Below are positions 54,021 to 63,844 of a stretch of 64,000 bases of DNA, one piece after another. A model generated the notes under the pieces. The model was given only the letters and a program-made list of their open reading frames with translations, did no database searches and was not told the origin of the DNA. Location of the stretch: contig CAVUKD010000003.1 in assembly GCA_963741985.1 (NCBI GenBank), forward strand, positions 248,001 to 312,000, read 5' to 3'. Every line of letters starts with the position of its first letter. The first letter of the stretch is position 1. Both the position numbers and the translations under genes were made by a program. The DNA comes from Cryomorpha sp963741985 (GTDB taxonomy: Bacteria > Bacteroidota > Bacteroidia > Flavobacteriales_D > Cryomorphaceae).

Positions 54021-56474
54021 TCACCCCTTCACCCTCTGCTGCTCCGCTCCCGAGCCATTTGAATTAAACTTTTGCCGACTAAGGCTCGATTTGCCAAAGC
54101 GCCACGCGAAGGTAAGTTGCACTCGACGTGAATCGTACTTACTGTTCCAATCAGCATTCGTAAGACGAAGACTATTGATTAAACCATCGTTGCGACGCGT
54201 ATAAAAAATGTCGCTAACAGACAGCTTGATCGTGCCTGACTTGTCCAGAATTTGCTTTTGAAAACCGATGTCGACCTGTCCGGAATTTTTGATCTCCAGT
54301 TGTGCGTAGACCGCGTCGCTTTGAAAGTTTCCCGTCAGGTCGATGCCCCAGCCCTTTCCAAATTTAAAGCTATTAGTGGCTGAAAGGTAGATATAGGTTC
54401 CGTTGTTGTTGAGCTCTTCGGAGTATAGCGGGCTTACAAATTGCAGATTGGTTAATTCCACGTAGCTATTCAAAGTGTACCATTCATTAATGGGTAAACT
54501 TCCTTCGAAAGAGATTCCGAGCGACTGACTGTTAGCAATATTTCCCGGACGGCTGTAATATATGCCGTCTCTAATTTCAAGGGTTTCGGTGATGGCATCA
54601 ATTGTTTTCGAATAATTCAGTGAAATGGTAAAATGCGATTTATAGGAATATGCCAAGGATAAATTGTGCGAATACGTAGGTAGCAAATCCGGATTTCCCG
54701 AATAAAAAGTGTACTTATCCACCGGATTTATAAATGGATTTAAATCCTGAAAGTACGGGCGGTTTATTCTTCGGCCGTATGAGAAGTTCAGTACATTGTT
54801 GCCTATAGAGTCCGTTTTCCACGAAGTATAGAAGGTTGGAAAAAGGTCGGTATAATCTCGCGTAAACGCATAAGGTGGGTTTTCGCTATTACCCAATTGA
54901 TTGCCTGAAAGATGCGTCGATTCCACGCGAAGACCTGCTTGCACATCTACACGACCGAAAGACTGGCTGAAGTTAAGATAACCGGCATTTATCCACTCAT
55001 CATAAAGAAATCGGTTGCTTAGGCCAAGGTCGGGAGTGGTCTCGCCTTCAAAGGTCGTAGAATAGTCGGCCTCATTGTCGGTTTTGGTAAAGGCAGATTT
55101 GAGTCCAGCTTCGAACCTGGTACGGTCGCTGAACTGCCGTGTATAGTCCGTCTTTGCAGCGTAGATATCAATAGTGGAAGGAAGATTCCCGTGTATCTGA
55201 TCGGCGTATGTGAGATTTCCGGATGCATCGTATAGATAGTTGTTGAACAATTGATCTACACCCGATTTATAGGTTACGTAGTCTGCTTCAACTGAGAAGG
55301 AATTTCCGGTTGAGTCGTTCTTATTCCGGAAAAACACGTTGTACATCGTGTTTTTAAAAGTCGCTTCAGTGCTATTAACCGCCACGACCTGCTTTGTGGG
55401 AGTTAGTTCAGGATTATAGAAGTAGGCATTGCTGCGTTGATTGTCACCGGATGGATTATTACTTATTTTATAAGATACACCCATGCTGGCATTCTCCGTA
55501 AGGTAATAATCCGTGCCGAAGGTGGCTCCCAGATAATCGCCATCATTCAGCCCATTGGAGGCTTGAGCAAAAGAACCGGTTGGCTCACCCAACTCATTTA
55601 TGTAATATCGGTTGATGTTCAAATCCTGAAAAGAATTCCAAAAACCTCCATAGGCATTGGTGTAGAGATTGAGTTTCTTACGCGTATAGTTTAAATTGAG
55701 ACTGTTATTGCTCGATGCATACATGCCTTGCCTATAGCTCAGCGACACATTTCCATTGAACCCTTGAAGCCTGTCTTTCTTTAAAATAATGTTGATAACG
55801 CCTGCGCTTCCTGCAGAATCGTATTTGGCGGGTGGATTCGTCATTATTTCGATCTGCTGTACCGAACCTGCCGGCAATGAGCGGAGATAGCTCTCCAACT
55901 CAGCTCCTGACAGATATGATGGTTTGTCATTTATGAAAATTGCAACCCCCGCCCTACCTTTTAAAAGTATCGTTCCATTATTGTCTGTCGTGATGCCCGG
56001 CGCGCGCTCCATTACTTCCAAAATGTCGCTGCCGGCATTGGAAATGAGGGCATCCACATTTATTACTGTGCGGTCAATCTTCCGTTCAATATATGGAGTG
56101 GTGGCGACAATATTTACGGCATCGAGTTCTTTCACTGAAACGGCAAGTTCAATGGTGGGAAGTGAGATTTCGTTAGAGCTTTCATCTATTCGGATCGAAT
56201 CGCGGTATTGGGTATAGCCCAAAAGATTTATCTGTATGTAATAACGTCCTGGTTCGACTTTGGTTATATGAAAAGAACCATCGCGGTCGGTATAAGCCGA
56301 TTTTACGAAAGTAGAATCTGCAAAGCGCTGAAGAGAAACCATGGCGAGATCGATTCCCTTTTTATCGGCATCGACCACCTCGCCGTCAAGCTCATAAACC
56401 GTTTGTGCCTTTACGTTTGTTGAATGGAACATTCCAAAGCAAATTAGGACCAGCAGTAGTTGAAATTTCGCCAT
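54021..56474 (-). CDS. TonB-dependent receptor-type outer-membrane protein (OMP_b-brl_3 family)
   Basis: 817 residues. Signal peptide (MAKFQLLLVLICFGMFHS ... VKAQ), then a carboxypeptidase-regulatory-like beta domain (~28-112, VDADKKGIDLAMVSLQRFAD, then GRYYIQINLLGY), a plug (~120-230, DRTVINVDALISNAGSDILE, AGVAIFINDKPSYLSGAELE, YDSAGSAGVINIILKKD) and a large barrel with strands such as FSYGRRINRPYFQDLNPFIN. The ending QQRVKG is not the usual terminal aromatic; the last strand VQLTFAWRFG lies ~25 residues before the end. The family is found singly, outside SusCD pairs, and its ligands are generally unknown. The nearest gene upstream is katG, with no regulator adjacent. Confidence 0.85.
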   Translation of the reverse strand: MAKFQLLLVLICFGMFHSTNVKAQTVYELDGEVVDADKKGIDLAMVSLQRFADSTFVKSAYTDRDGSFHITKVEPGRYYIQINLLGYTQYRDSIRIDESSNEISLPTIELAVSVKELDAVNIVATTPYIERKIDRTVINVDALISNAGSDILEVMERAPGITTDNNGTILLKGRAGVAIFINDKPSYLSGAELESYLRSLPAGSVQQIEIMTNPPAKYDSAGSAGVINIILKKDRLQGFNGNVSLSYRQGMYASSNNSLNLNYTRKKLNLYTNAYGGFWNSFQDLNINRYYINELGEPTGSFAQASNGLNDGDYLGATFGTDYYLTENASMGVSYKISNNPSGDNQRSNAYFYNPELTPTKQVVAVNSTEATFKNTMYNVFFRNKNDSTGNSFSVEADYVTYKSGVDQLFNNYLYDASGNLTYADQIHGNLPSTIDIYAAKTDYTRQFSDRTRFEAGLKSAFTKTDNEADYSTTFEGETTPDLGLSNRFLYDEWINAGYLNFSQSFGRVDVQAGLRVESTHLSGNQLGNSENPPYAFTRDYTDLFPTFYTSWKTDSIGNNVLNFSYGRRINRPYFQDLNPFINPVDKYTFYSGNPDLLPTYSHNLSLAYSYKSHFTISLNYSKTIDAITETLEIRDGIYYSRPGNIANSQSLGISFEGSLPINEWYTLNSYVELTNLQFVSPLYSEELNNNGTYIYLSATNSFKFGKGWGIDLTGNFQSDAVYAQLEIKNSGQVDIGFQKQILDKSGTIKLSVSDIFYTRRNDGLINSLRLTNADWNSKYDSRRVQLTFAWRFGKSSLSRQKFNSNGSGAEQQRVKG

Positions 56475-56818
56475 ACATTATATTTGGGATAAAAGTAGAC
56501 GACGGCTGCAATGCTACGTGCAGAGCGAAGGTAAATTAGTGTAAAATTCGTGAAAATGATTGTAAGCGGAGGTTTGAGAAAGGCTATGAGGTTTTTATAA
56601 CCGCCGGTTTCGCAGAGATTTACTTTTTTACCAACTTTTATTTTTAAAGGAGTTCAAGAAATCGCTTTGCTAAGTTTTCGCACTGTCCATAGAGAAATCC
56701 TGCAAACTTGAAATAACAAGATCGTTAATAGATTCCTCAGGCCAAAATCCCTCCCGGAAATCACTTTTACCGTAAGGCGAAAGAGATAACTCAGGAAGGA
56801 ATAGTAGAAAGATGGAAT

Positions 56819-56845
56819 AAACCCGGCGCGATGATTACCGGGCTT
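56819..56845 (-). terminator. Terminator hairpin after katG
   Basis: On the minus strand AAGCCCGG pairs with CCGGGTTT (one G-U) around an 11-base loop, starting 7 bases after the katG stop codon. A T-rich ATTCCATCTTTC follows. On the plus strand the same stem is followed by GGGGTTTTTATTT. Confidence 0.6.
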
Positions 56846-56852
56846 GGGGTTT

Positions 56853-59081
56853 TTATTTCAAATCAAATCGATCCGCATTCATCACTTTTACCCAGGCTGC
56901 CACAAAATCCTTTACAAATTTATCTTTGTTGTCGTCTTGCGCATACACTTCGGAATAAGCGCGAAGAATAGAATTCGACCCGAAGACTAAATCTACTCGA
57001 GTAGCTGTCCATTTCAGTTCATCTGTCTTGCGATTGCGAATTTCGTATACGTTCTTTCCGGTCGGCTTCCAAGCATTGTTCATGTCTGTGAGATTCACGA
57101 AAAAGTCGTTGGTCAATGCGCCTACCTTATCGGTAAATACACCGTGTTTGGTATTCCCGTAATTGGTTCCCAGCACGCGCATACCTCCGACAAGCACGGT
57201 CATTTCGGGAGCGGTAAGCCCCATAAGCTGGGTACGGTCGAGAAGAAGTTCTTCCGAGCTTACCACATAATCCTTTTTGGAAAAATTGCGGTATCCATCG
57301 GCAAGTGGCTCCAGATAATCGAACGAATCGGTGTCAGTCATCTCATCGGTGGCGTCGCCGCGACCGGGAGCGAAAGGTACTTTTAAAGAATGTCCGGCTG
57401 CTTTGGCAGCTTGTTCTACTCCCAGATTGCCCGCTAATACGATTGTATCCGCTATGCTGATATTACACTCTCTTGCGATCGGTTCCAATGCAGAAAGCAC
57501 TTTAGATAACCTCTCAGGCTCATTGCCCTGCCAGTCTTTTTGCGGAGCCAAGCGAATACGTGCACCATTGGCACCGCCACGCATATCCGAACCGCGATAC
57601 GTGCGGGCACTGTCCCAAGCGGTAGATACCATTTCAGAAATGGAAAGACCTGCCGCTGCGATTTTAGCTTTCACCTCATCCACATTGTAATCAGAAGAAC
57701 CGCTGGGAACCGGATCTTGCCAGATCAAGTCCTCCTGTGGCACATCCGGTCCAAAGTAACGCACTTTAGGTCCCATATCCCGGTGGGTCAATTTGAACCA
57801 AGCACGGGCGAATGTTCTTGAAAAGTACTCTTGATCGTTCATAAATTTCAATGAAATCTCCCGATAGATGGGATCAACTTTCATTGCCATATCCGCATCA
57901 GTCATCATAGGATTTTGGTGAATTGTCGGATCTTCAACATCTACAGGCATTTCTGATTCATCGATATTTACCGGTTCCCATTGCCATGCACCTGCGGGAC
58001 TCTTGCGCGATTCCCACTGGTGGTTAAAAAGCATTTGAAAATATCCATTGTCCCATTTGGTGGGATTCGTAGTCCAAGCGCCTTCAAGCCCGCTCGTAAT
58101 AGCATAGCGGCCGTGGCCGGAATTCTGGTTATTGGCCCATCCGAAGCCTTGTTCTTCCACGCCAGCCATTTCCGGATCGGGTCCGAGTTGTTCAGCATCG
58201 CCATTTCCGTGGGCTTTTCCTACGGTATGACCTCCAGCAGTAAGTGCCACGGTTTCCTCGTCATCCATTGCCATACGGGCAAATGTCTCTCTTACCTGCG
58301 CAGCTGATTTCATTGGATCGGGGTTTCCATTTACACCCTGAGGATTTACATAGATCAAGCCCATTTGTACCGCCGCGAGTGGATTTTCCATCGTGTCGGG
58401 TTTGCCTACGTCTTCGTATCGCTCATCACTGGGGGCAAGCCATTCTTTTTCGGCACCCCAGTAGGTATCTATTTCAGGACTCCAAATATCTTCTCTACCA
58501 AAAGCGAAACCGTATGTTTTGAGTCCCATACTTTCGTAAGCGATCGTACCAGCCAAAACGATGAGATCCGCCCAACTCACTCTATTACCATATTTCTTTT
58601 TGATCGGCCATAGCAGGCGTCTTGCTTTATCGAGACTTGCATTATCGGGCCAGGAATTGAGCGGTGCGAAACGTTGATTTCCGGTGCCTGCACCCCCGCG
58701 ACCATCCGCGAGGCGATACGAACCGGCAGCGTGCCACGAAAGGCGAATCAACAAGCCTCCATAATGGCCCCAATCGGCCGGCCACCAGTCCTGACTGTCG
58801 GTCATCAGAGCGTGCATATCTTTTTTAAGAGCTTCCACATCCAGCTTCTTCAATTCCTCCCGGTAGTTGAAATCTTTGCCAAAGGGTGTGGTTTTGGCAT
58901 CGTGCTGATGTAAAATATCCAAGTTGAGCGCATTGGGCCACCAGCGCATTACCGAGGCTTTTGCAGCTGTATTGGCACCGTGCATTACCGGGCATTTTCC
59001 TTGAGTTGGGTTAAAATCCTGATCCATGTCTATTTGACCGTGATCTACCGGATTTCCATCTTTGTCTGTATCGCTATTCAT
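56853..59081 (-). CDS. katG: Catalase-peroxidase KatG
   Basis: A bifunctional heme enzyme that removes hydrogen peroxide. The start is set at the internal Met (MNSDTDKDGNPVDHGQIDMD), since the upstream ten residues (MQFPLQNIHN) overlap the predicted transcription start; this gives 742 residues, normal for KatG. The active site is complete: distal RLSWHAAGSYR (Arg, Trp, His), Tyr in GLIYVNPQGVNG and Met in ARMAMDDEET for the Met-Tyr-Trp adduct, and proximal His in TAGGHTVGKAHG. The C-terminal duplicated peroxidase-like domain (SDMRGGANGARIRLAPQKDW) is present. No signal peptide, so cytoplasmic. No oxyR gene adjacent. Confidence 0.97.
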   Translation of the reverse strand: MNSDTDKDGNPVDHGQIDMDQDFNPTQGKCPVMHGANTAAKASVMRWWPNALNLDILHQHDAKTTPFGKDFNYREELKKLDVEALKKDMHALMTDSQDWWPADWGHYGGLLIRLSWHAAGSYRLADGRGGAGTGNQRFAPLNSWPDNASLDKARRLLWPIKKKYGNRVSWADLIVLAGTIAYESMGLKTYGFAFGREDIWSPEIDTYWGAEKEWLAPSDERYEDVGKPDTMENPLAAVQMGLIYVNPQGVNGNPDPMKSAAQVRETFARMAMDDEETVALTAGGHTVGKAHGNGDAEQLGPDPEMAGVEEQGFGWANNQNSGHGRYAITSGLEGAWTTNPTKWDNGYFQMLFNHQWESRKSPAGAWQWEPVNIDESEMPVDVEDPTIHQNPMMTDADMAMKVDPIYREISLKFMNDQEYFSRTFARAWFKLTHRDMGPKVRYFGPDVPQEDLIWQDPVPSGSSDYNVDEVKAKIAAAGLSISEMVSTAWDSARTYRGSDMRGGANGARIRLAPQKDWQGNEPERLSKVLSALEPIARECNISIADTIVLAGNLGVEQAAKAAGHSLKVPFAPGRGDATDEMTDTDSFDYLEPLADGYRNFSKKDYVVSSEELLLDRTQLMGLTAPEMTVLVGGMRVLGTNYGNTKHGVFTDKVGALTNDFFVNLTDMNNAWKPTGKNVYEIRNRKTDELKWTATRVDLVFGSNSILRAYSEVYAQDDNKDKFVKDFVAAWVKVMNADRFDLK

Positions 59082-59116
59082 GTTATGTATATTTTGAAGT
59101 GGAAATTGCAATTTCT

Positions 59117-59124
59117 CAAAGTTA
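59117..59124 (-). promoter_or_regulatory. -7 box of katG (TAACTTTG on the minus strand)
   Basis: A full TAnnTTTG match. It places transcription start near 59110 and supports the ATG at 59081 as the translation start. No clear -33 TTG. A 12-bp palindrome TTCAACGTTGAA (59184-59195) lies ~60 bp further upstream and could be an operator. Confidence 0.45.
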
Positions 59125-59503
59125 TCAGGAATTTTCGATTGATTGGAATGACAGTTTCGATATCCATATTGATAAATCCAATGTTCAACGTTGAATGACG
59201 AATGTTCAAAGTTTAATTAAAACTTCATAGAACATTGAAAATTGAAAATTAACTGTTTTTCCCACTACGCTGTATGCAAGGAAAAGCAGACTTGTCTGAT
59301 TTTTGTCAAACATGTATTTTTTCGTAATTAATATCAGTTATCATAATTCTGTTATTCGTTTGCGTATATAATCCCCTTCTTTGGTTAAACTACAGTTTTT
59401 GATTTCAAAGAAAATCCCACCAGACAGGTATTCTGAAATGACTTCCAATGAATTGAATAAAATCCATTTCCATGGGCTTTATTTTTTTCTTGGCTGAAAA
59501 TGT
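59125..59503. other. Intergenic region upstream of katG
   Basis: AT-rich and without a gene. It contains imperfect echoes of aatgttcaa and gaaaattgaaaatt (59178-59260), including the perfect palindrome at 59184-59195, of the simple repeated type common between Bacteroidota genes. Nothing else recognisable. Confidence 0.4.
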
Positions 59504-60409
59504 CTACACTTTTTCAAATACCAATCTATAATGCTCCATTATTTCTTTTTCGAAACATACCCTATTAGGACTTATTCTAAAAATAGCTATTTGATGCCTG
59601 AACTCTTTATCAGTAAAGTATTTTGGGAGCAATGAAGCGTACAACCAATACTTTTTTAAACCAAACTTTCTGAACTTCTTTCTCCATTGTCCGATTGTTT
59701 CGATATAGTCTAATCTGCCACTGCTTATAGATATAAGTTTGAAATGCGGTTGGGCATTGCGTATTACCATTTCAGGTCCGTATGGAAGCCAGGAACCAGG
59801 AAATTCTTTAATCATTAAAGCCATAACCTGAGCTGCAGATCCCTTCACGGCATTTACATCTATATCCTCAAAGGCTATCATATTCTTGCCAAAGGTCATG
59901 GTTTGCATGTAAAATCTTCCTCCTTTTGGCAAAAGCTGAACAAGGGTTTGAAAAAAATCGCTATACACCCGCTCTTGTTTTCCGGCTTTCCATTCTTCAA
60001 CAGAGCAGAAATGCTCCAATCCGCCAATGCAAGTTATGGCATCAAAAACTCCAAAATCTTCGGGTTTTACGGTACGGCAATCCTTTACTCTAACGTCCAT
60101 CCCATTTTTTTGGCAAGCTTGTGCTTGACCTTCAGAGAGGGTCAACCCGATGGCAGAAGCACCTCTTTCCTTTGTGATATAATGGATGAATGGTCCCCAA
60201 CCACATGCCATATCCAGCACTTTACTTCCCTCAGAAATGTTTAGGCTATCGGCTATAAATTTATGTTTGGCCTTTTGCGCTTCTTCAAGTCGCATGGAGA
60301 AATCACCATCATATTTGGCACCACTAAAATCTCCCGTTTCACCTATGCTTAAGCGAAATATATTATCGATCGTGGTGTACGTAAAATCTAAATCCTTTTG
60401 GTCTGCCAT
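59504..60409 (-). CDS. Cyclopropane-fatty-acid-synthase-like SAM methyltransferase
   Basis: 301 residues with a class I methyltransferase fold. The SAM-binding motif I is VLDMACGWGPFIHYIT, preceded by the CFA-type N-terminal segment (TTIDNIFRLSIGETGDFSGA, KYDGDFSMRLEEAQKAKHKF). Post-motifs GLTLSEGQAQACQKNG, FDAITCIGGLEHFCSVEEW and LPKGGRFYMQTMTFGKN also fit the CFA/mycolic acid synthase group. The protein is shorter than E. coli Cfa (382), lacking the N-terminal lipid-binding portion, so the substrate may be a lipid or another small molecule. It stands alone between two long intergenic regions. Confidence 0.82.
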   Translation of the reverse strand: MADQKDLDFTYTTIDNIFRLSIGETGDFSGAKYDGDFSMRLEEAQKAKHKFIADSLNISEGSKVLDMACGWGPFIHYITKERGASAIGLTLSEGQAQACQKNGMDVRVKDCRTVKPEDFGVFDAITCIGGLEHFCSVEEWKAGKQERVYSDFFQTLVQLLPKGGRFYMQTMTFGKNMIAFEDIDVNAVKGSAAQVMALMIKEFPGSWLPYGPEMVIRNAQPHFKLISISSGRLDYIETIGQWRKKFRKFGLKKYWLYASLLPKYFTDKEFRHQIAIFRISPNRVCFEKEIMEHYRLVFEKV

Positions 60410-61366
60410 TTTTCCATTTGTTGATTGTGATTAACCATAGGCTAAAAAGCGTGGCTGTCCATTAAGGCTGCTATGATTTTTAGAGGTAAATAGGTGCTTT
60501 TCTTTCTAATTGATTCCATTTGCGTCACTTTTTTTCATCAATAAAGCATTTTCGAATTTTACACGGCCCTTTGGAAAAATCCCTTCCTTGTCAAAAAAAT
60601 TCTCAGATTAATCTCTAATTGCATCTAACATTTTTATAAAACTAAACTTCCGCCACCCTAATATGGTCTGTACTTATCATAAAAGATACCACGCATGTTT
60701 TCGCGGATGCATTGCGATAATATCATTGTTCTGTTTCTGTTTCGTGTGATTCAACTTGCCAATGTACTCATTTCCATGAAATATCGTACCGATCAGAGAA
60801 TATACACATCTCTGTCGAAAATAACTAATTCGCGCAAGACTTCGATTTCTCAACTCAAGAATGCTTAAATTCTTAAAATTGGGATTTCTATTTAATAGTA
60901 GTTTGGGGCAGCTCGAAAGGAGTGGTACATTTTTAGAAAAAAGAGTGCAGAAAGAGAGAAATCACCTGATTGGCTTGGATCCATTTCGTCGGGTTTCTCC
61001 CAACCTGTCGTCCCTCCTTTGATCACAAGCTCATGTAAGTTAAGGTAGGCAAGAGCCCCAAAAACTGCATCCGGCTAAATAAATACCGAGATGTAAATAA
61101 AAAGTCATTGGTAGAAGACTTACGGATCGTGAAACAAGTTCAGGGCGACTGATTCGCTATGAATTAAATTCAGGGCGAGTTGCCCGGAGAAGAAAAAAGG
61201 GGTTCACGCATGCTAGTTAAAAAGGGCTACCACGCTGAAAATATTTACAGCTCATGGGTAGCTCGACGTCAAAATGAAAAAAAAACCTCACGAAACTTGA
61301 TTTTTAGGACATGAATGTATTAAATTAGCCGTTTAATCAATCTTTTCTAAACCAAATTAAATTAAG
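60410..61366. other. 957-bp intergenic region, no gene seen
   Basis: The longest gene-free stretch in the window. It is stop-rich in all frames. Two short direct echoes occur near 61140-61180 (gttcagggcga and attcagggcga). A 30-codon ORF at ~60777 (MKYRTDQRIYTSLSKITNSR) has no recognisable features. No tRNA or small RNA could be identified by eye, and no consensus -7 box lies just before the haloperoxidase gene. Confidence 0.4.
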
Positions 61367-62731
61367 ATGAAACGTTTCCTTCCAGTTCTTTTAGCCGCGG
61401 CTCTCTTTGCCGGCTGTGCTAAAGACGACGAACCAACTCCCACAAACAATCCTACTGAAAGTGCACCTGCCAAATCTTACAGTGCTGACTTTATGCAGGA
61501 TTATTTTTCATTGCAATGCGATATTGTGCGCAATACTGCCGGATTCTTACCTACCCAAGCGGCTCGTGCCTATGGCTATCTCGGCGTTACGGCTTACGAA
61601 TCGGTAGTACATGGTATAAGTGGTGCTCAATCGATGGCCGGGCAGATACAAGGCTGGAATGCGGGTAGTTTGCCGGTGCCCGAATCACAGAAAAAATACA
61701 ACTGGGCAGTGGTTTCAAATAAGGCTATGGCCGATATGATGCGCGATATGTTTGGGTCAAATTTAAAACCCGATGATGCTCTGCTGATCGATCAGATGGA
61801 GGCAAATACGAAGGCAAACCTCTCAGTAGGGCAGGTTGCAGATGTGCTGGCTCGTTCTGAAGCTTATGGCACTGCACTCGCCGATGCCATTTACCAATTA
61901 AGCAAGACCGATGGTGGAGACGAGTCTTATCTCGACCCATGGGAATTGCCATACGACCTCCCGATAGCCGATTCTTGCTGGGTTCCAACCGGGCCAAACC
62001 TGCAACCTTTAAGTCCGCATTGGAAAGATCATCGCAGTTTCATTACCAATATAGCCGAAGATACCAAAGTACCGAATCACATGCCTTTCTCTACTGACCC
62101 AAATTCTGAATTTTACGCGGCAGCAATGGTGGTAAACAATCAAGTGGTAAACCTCAATGGGGCTGAAGAAATCACCATAGCCGAGTATTGGGCCGACGAC
62201 CCGTTTAATACCTGTACTCCCACCGGACATACGTTTAATATTATCAAACAACTCCTTTCCGAATCAGGAGCCACACTCGAAAAAACGGCTGTGGCCTTGG
62301 GAATGATGGGCGTTGCTGAAAACGATGCCTTCATTTCCTGCTGGAAATCCAAGTATGACGATATGCTTATCCGTCCTGTGAGTTACATTCAACAATATAT
62401 CAATCCGGATTTCACTACTGTAATCGGGACACCTCCCTTCCCTGCATATATATCCGGGCATTCTGCCGAAATAGGTGCAGGAATTAAAGTGATGATCGAC
62501 CTTTTTGCGGATGCCGACGGCAATTACACATTTACCGATCTAAGCCAACAGCAATACGGATTTACGCCGCGCGGCTTCGACAATTTTTACACCATGGCCG
62601 AAGAGTGTGCTTCTTCACGTTTTTACGGAGGTATTCATTATATAATGGATAATGAGGTTGGGCTCGATCTCGGAATGGCAGTGGGAGACGAAGTGGTAAA
62701 TAATCTAAATTGGCCACAAAATATCGAATAA
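61367..62731 (+). CDS. Vanadium-dependent haloperoxidase / PAP2 superfamily lipoprotein
   Basis: 454 residues with a lipobox (LLAAALFAGC; Cys17), so membrane-anchored and facing the periplasm or surface. The C-terminal half holds the PAP2/VHPO vanadate- or phosphate-binding triad: KYDDMLIRP (K-x6-RP, ~329), ISGH (~362, with Ser-Gly-His) and SRFYGGIHYIMD (SR-x5-H-x3-D, ~416). The family includes vanadium haloperoxidases, which oxidise halides with peroxide, and acid phosphatases; motif spacing and length fit the bacterial VHPO-like group. Actual halide oxidation is not proven. The next gene, a small lipoprotein, starts at the base after the stop codon. Confidence 0.88.
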   Translation: MKRFLPVLLAAALFAGCAKDDEPTPTNNPTESAPAKSYSADFMQDYFSLQCDIVRNTAGFLPTQAARAYGYLGVTAYESVVHGISGAQSMAGQIQGWNAGSLPVPESQKKYNWAVVSNKAMADMMRDMFGSNLKPDDALLIDQMEANTKANLSVGQVADVLARSEAYGTALADAIYQLSKTDGGDESYLDPWELPYDLPIADSCWVPTGPNLQPLSPHWKDHRSFITNIAEDTKVPNHMPFSTDPNSEFYAAAMVVNNQVVNLNGAEEITIAEYWADDPFNTCTPTGHTFNIIKQLLSESGATLEKTAVALGMMGVAENDAFISCWKSKYDDMLIRPVSYIQQYINPDFTTVIGTPPFPAYISGHSAEIGAGIKVMIDLFADADGNYTFTDLSQQQYGFTPRGFDNFYTMAEECASSRFYGGIHYIMDNEVGLDLGMAVGDEVVNNLNWPQNIE

Positions 62732-63130
62732 GTGAGAAGTTCAAAGAATCTATTGCTCATCGGGTTCATGGCCGTTGTCGCTTCGTGTAGCAATCCCGCT
62801 ATTGAGAAAAATCAGAAATGGCCAATCGATTTCGACGCCATTATTAACCTAAACTGCCGGGCCATACAATTGCGCAAAGCACGGTTTGCTGTGGCCGATT
62901 CCATCCGTCTGAAGATGGACTCGGTGCAGGCAACCATGGATAGCTCTGCATTTGTAGATTATCAGATGCGATTTGAAAGCCGCAAAGAAGCACTCTTAAA
63001 TGAAAGCAATATTCTCGCGGATACTATCCGGCTGCGAATGAAACGTGTAATGACCGAATTGACTCCTGATCAAAAGCGTGCATTCAATGATAGCATTCAG
63101 GCCGTACTCCACCGCAAAGGCTGTGAATAA
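62732..63130 (+). CDS. Small lipoprotein paired with the haloperoxidase-like gene
   Basis: 132 residues starting at a GTG immediately after the preceding TAA. Signal sequence with lipobox VVASC (Cys at ~19). The mature part is helical, with a Cys in INLNCRAIQLRKARF and a final Cys in HRKGCE, and looks like a short coiled segment (SIRLKMDSVQATMDSSAF, then MKRVMTELTPDQKRAF). No family is recognised. Contiguity with the VHPO gene implies coexpression and possibly a physical partnership. Confidence 0.7.
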   Translation: MRSSKNLLLIGFMAVVASCSNPAIEKNQKWPIDFDAIINLNCRAIQLRKARFAVADSIRLKMDSVQATMDSSAFVDYQMRFESRKEALLNESNILADTIRLRMKRVMTELTPDQKRAFNDSIQAVLHRKGCE

Positions 63131-63304
63131 ATGATGATTTTTGGTTCTTGGTTTTTCGTTTTTTGCAATTTGATTTCAGACTGCCCATCGTCATGATCCT
63201 AGTGAAAACGCTGCGTTTAACCCGTCTAAAAAAAAGAAAACAAATAGCCTAATAGAAGAAAAGGAAACACAGATTACATAGAAGTAGCGCCGAGGCTACC
63301 TTGC

Positions 63305-63844
63305 TCAATCCACTCTATCAATACTGAAAATATTGAAATTTCTCATCTTCTTTTCAAAGGCCATTCCATTTCGGATTGCCACTTTTTCGGAACTTATATT
63401 ATCTACATGTATCACTGAGATAAGCGTTTCCGCAAAATTGTTTTCAAACGCGTAGCTTTTGCATTTGGCGGCAGCCTCACTAGCGTATCCGTTTTTCCAA
63501 AACTCCGGAAGGATGGAATATCCGATCTCAAGTCTCTGCGTATCGTCGATGGTTTGCACCAAAATACCGCATTGGCCAACGAGCCCTTTCGACTCTTTTT
63601 CGATCAGCACATTCATCCCACCTAAGTCATTTTGATATCGGTGGAATTGTTTGTCAAACCATGCTTGGCACAATTCCGTTTCCGACAAAGAAGGATCTAA
63701 TTCGAGGAATCGGGCACTATTTTCCGCTCTGAATAAAGGAATCCATGCGTCGAAGTCGTTTGGTGTCAATAGTCGGAATGTAAGTCTTTCGGTTTCTTGG
63801 TTGGCGAGGAGGTATTTCAGGGGGTCTAGTACTTTAGATTTCAC
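63305..63844 (-). CDS. GNAT-family N-acetyltransferase (RimJ/RimL-like)
   Basis: 179 residues with a GNAT fold: an N-terminal ETERLTFRLLTPNDFDAWIP strand-helix typical of the RimJ/RimL (Acetyltransf_3) group, LVGQCGILVQTIDDTQRLEI with EIGYSILPEFWKNGYASEAA for the acetyl-CoA pyrophosphate loop (here W-K-N-G-Y-A), and ISVIHVDNISSEKVAIRNGM near the end. It transfers acetyl from acetyl-CoA to an amine; the substrate may be a ribosomal protein N-terminus, an antibiotic or another small molecule. Stands alone. Confidence 0.85.
   Translation of the reverse strand: MKSKVLDPLKYLLANQETERLTFRLLTPNDFDAWIPLFRAENSARFLELDPSLSETELCQAWFDKQFHRYQNDLGGMNVLIEKESKGLVGQCGILVQTIDDTQRLEIGYSILPEFWKNGYASEAAAKCKSYAFENNFAETLISVIHVDNISSEKVAIRNGMAFEKKMRNFNIFSIDRVD

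Noticed and set aside
54021..56474. SusC of a polysaccharide utilisation locus
   Set aside because: There is no SusD gene next to it, and the plug/barrel pattern fits the OMP_b-brl_3 group.
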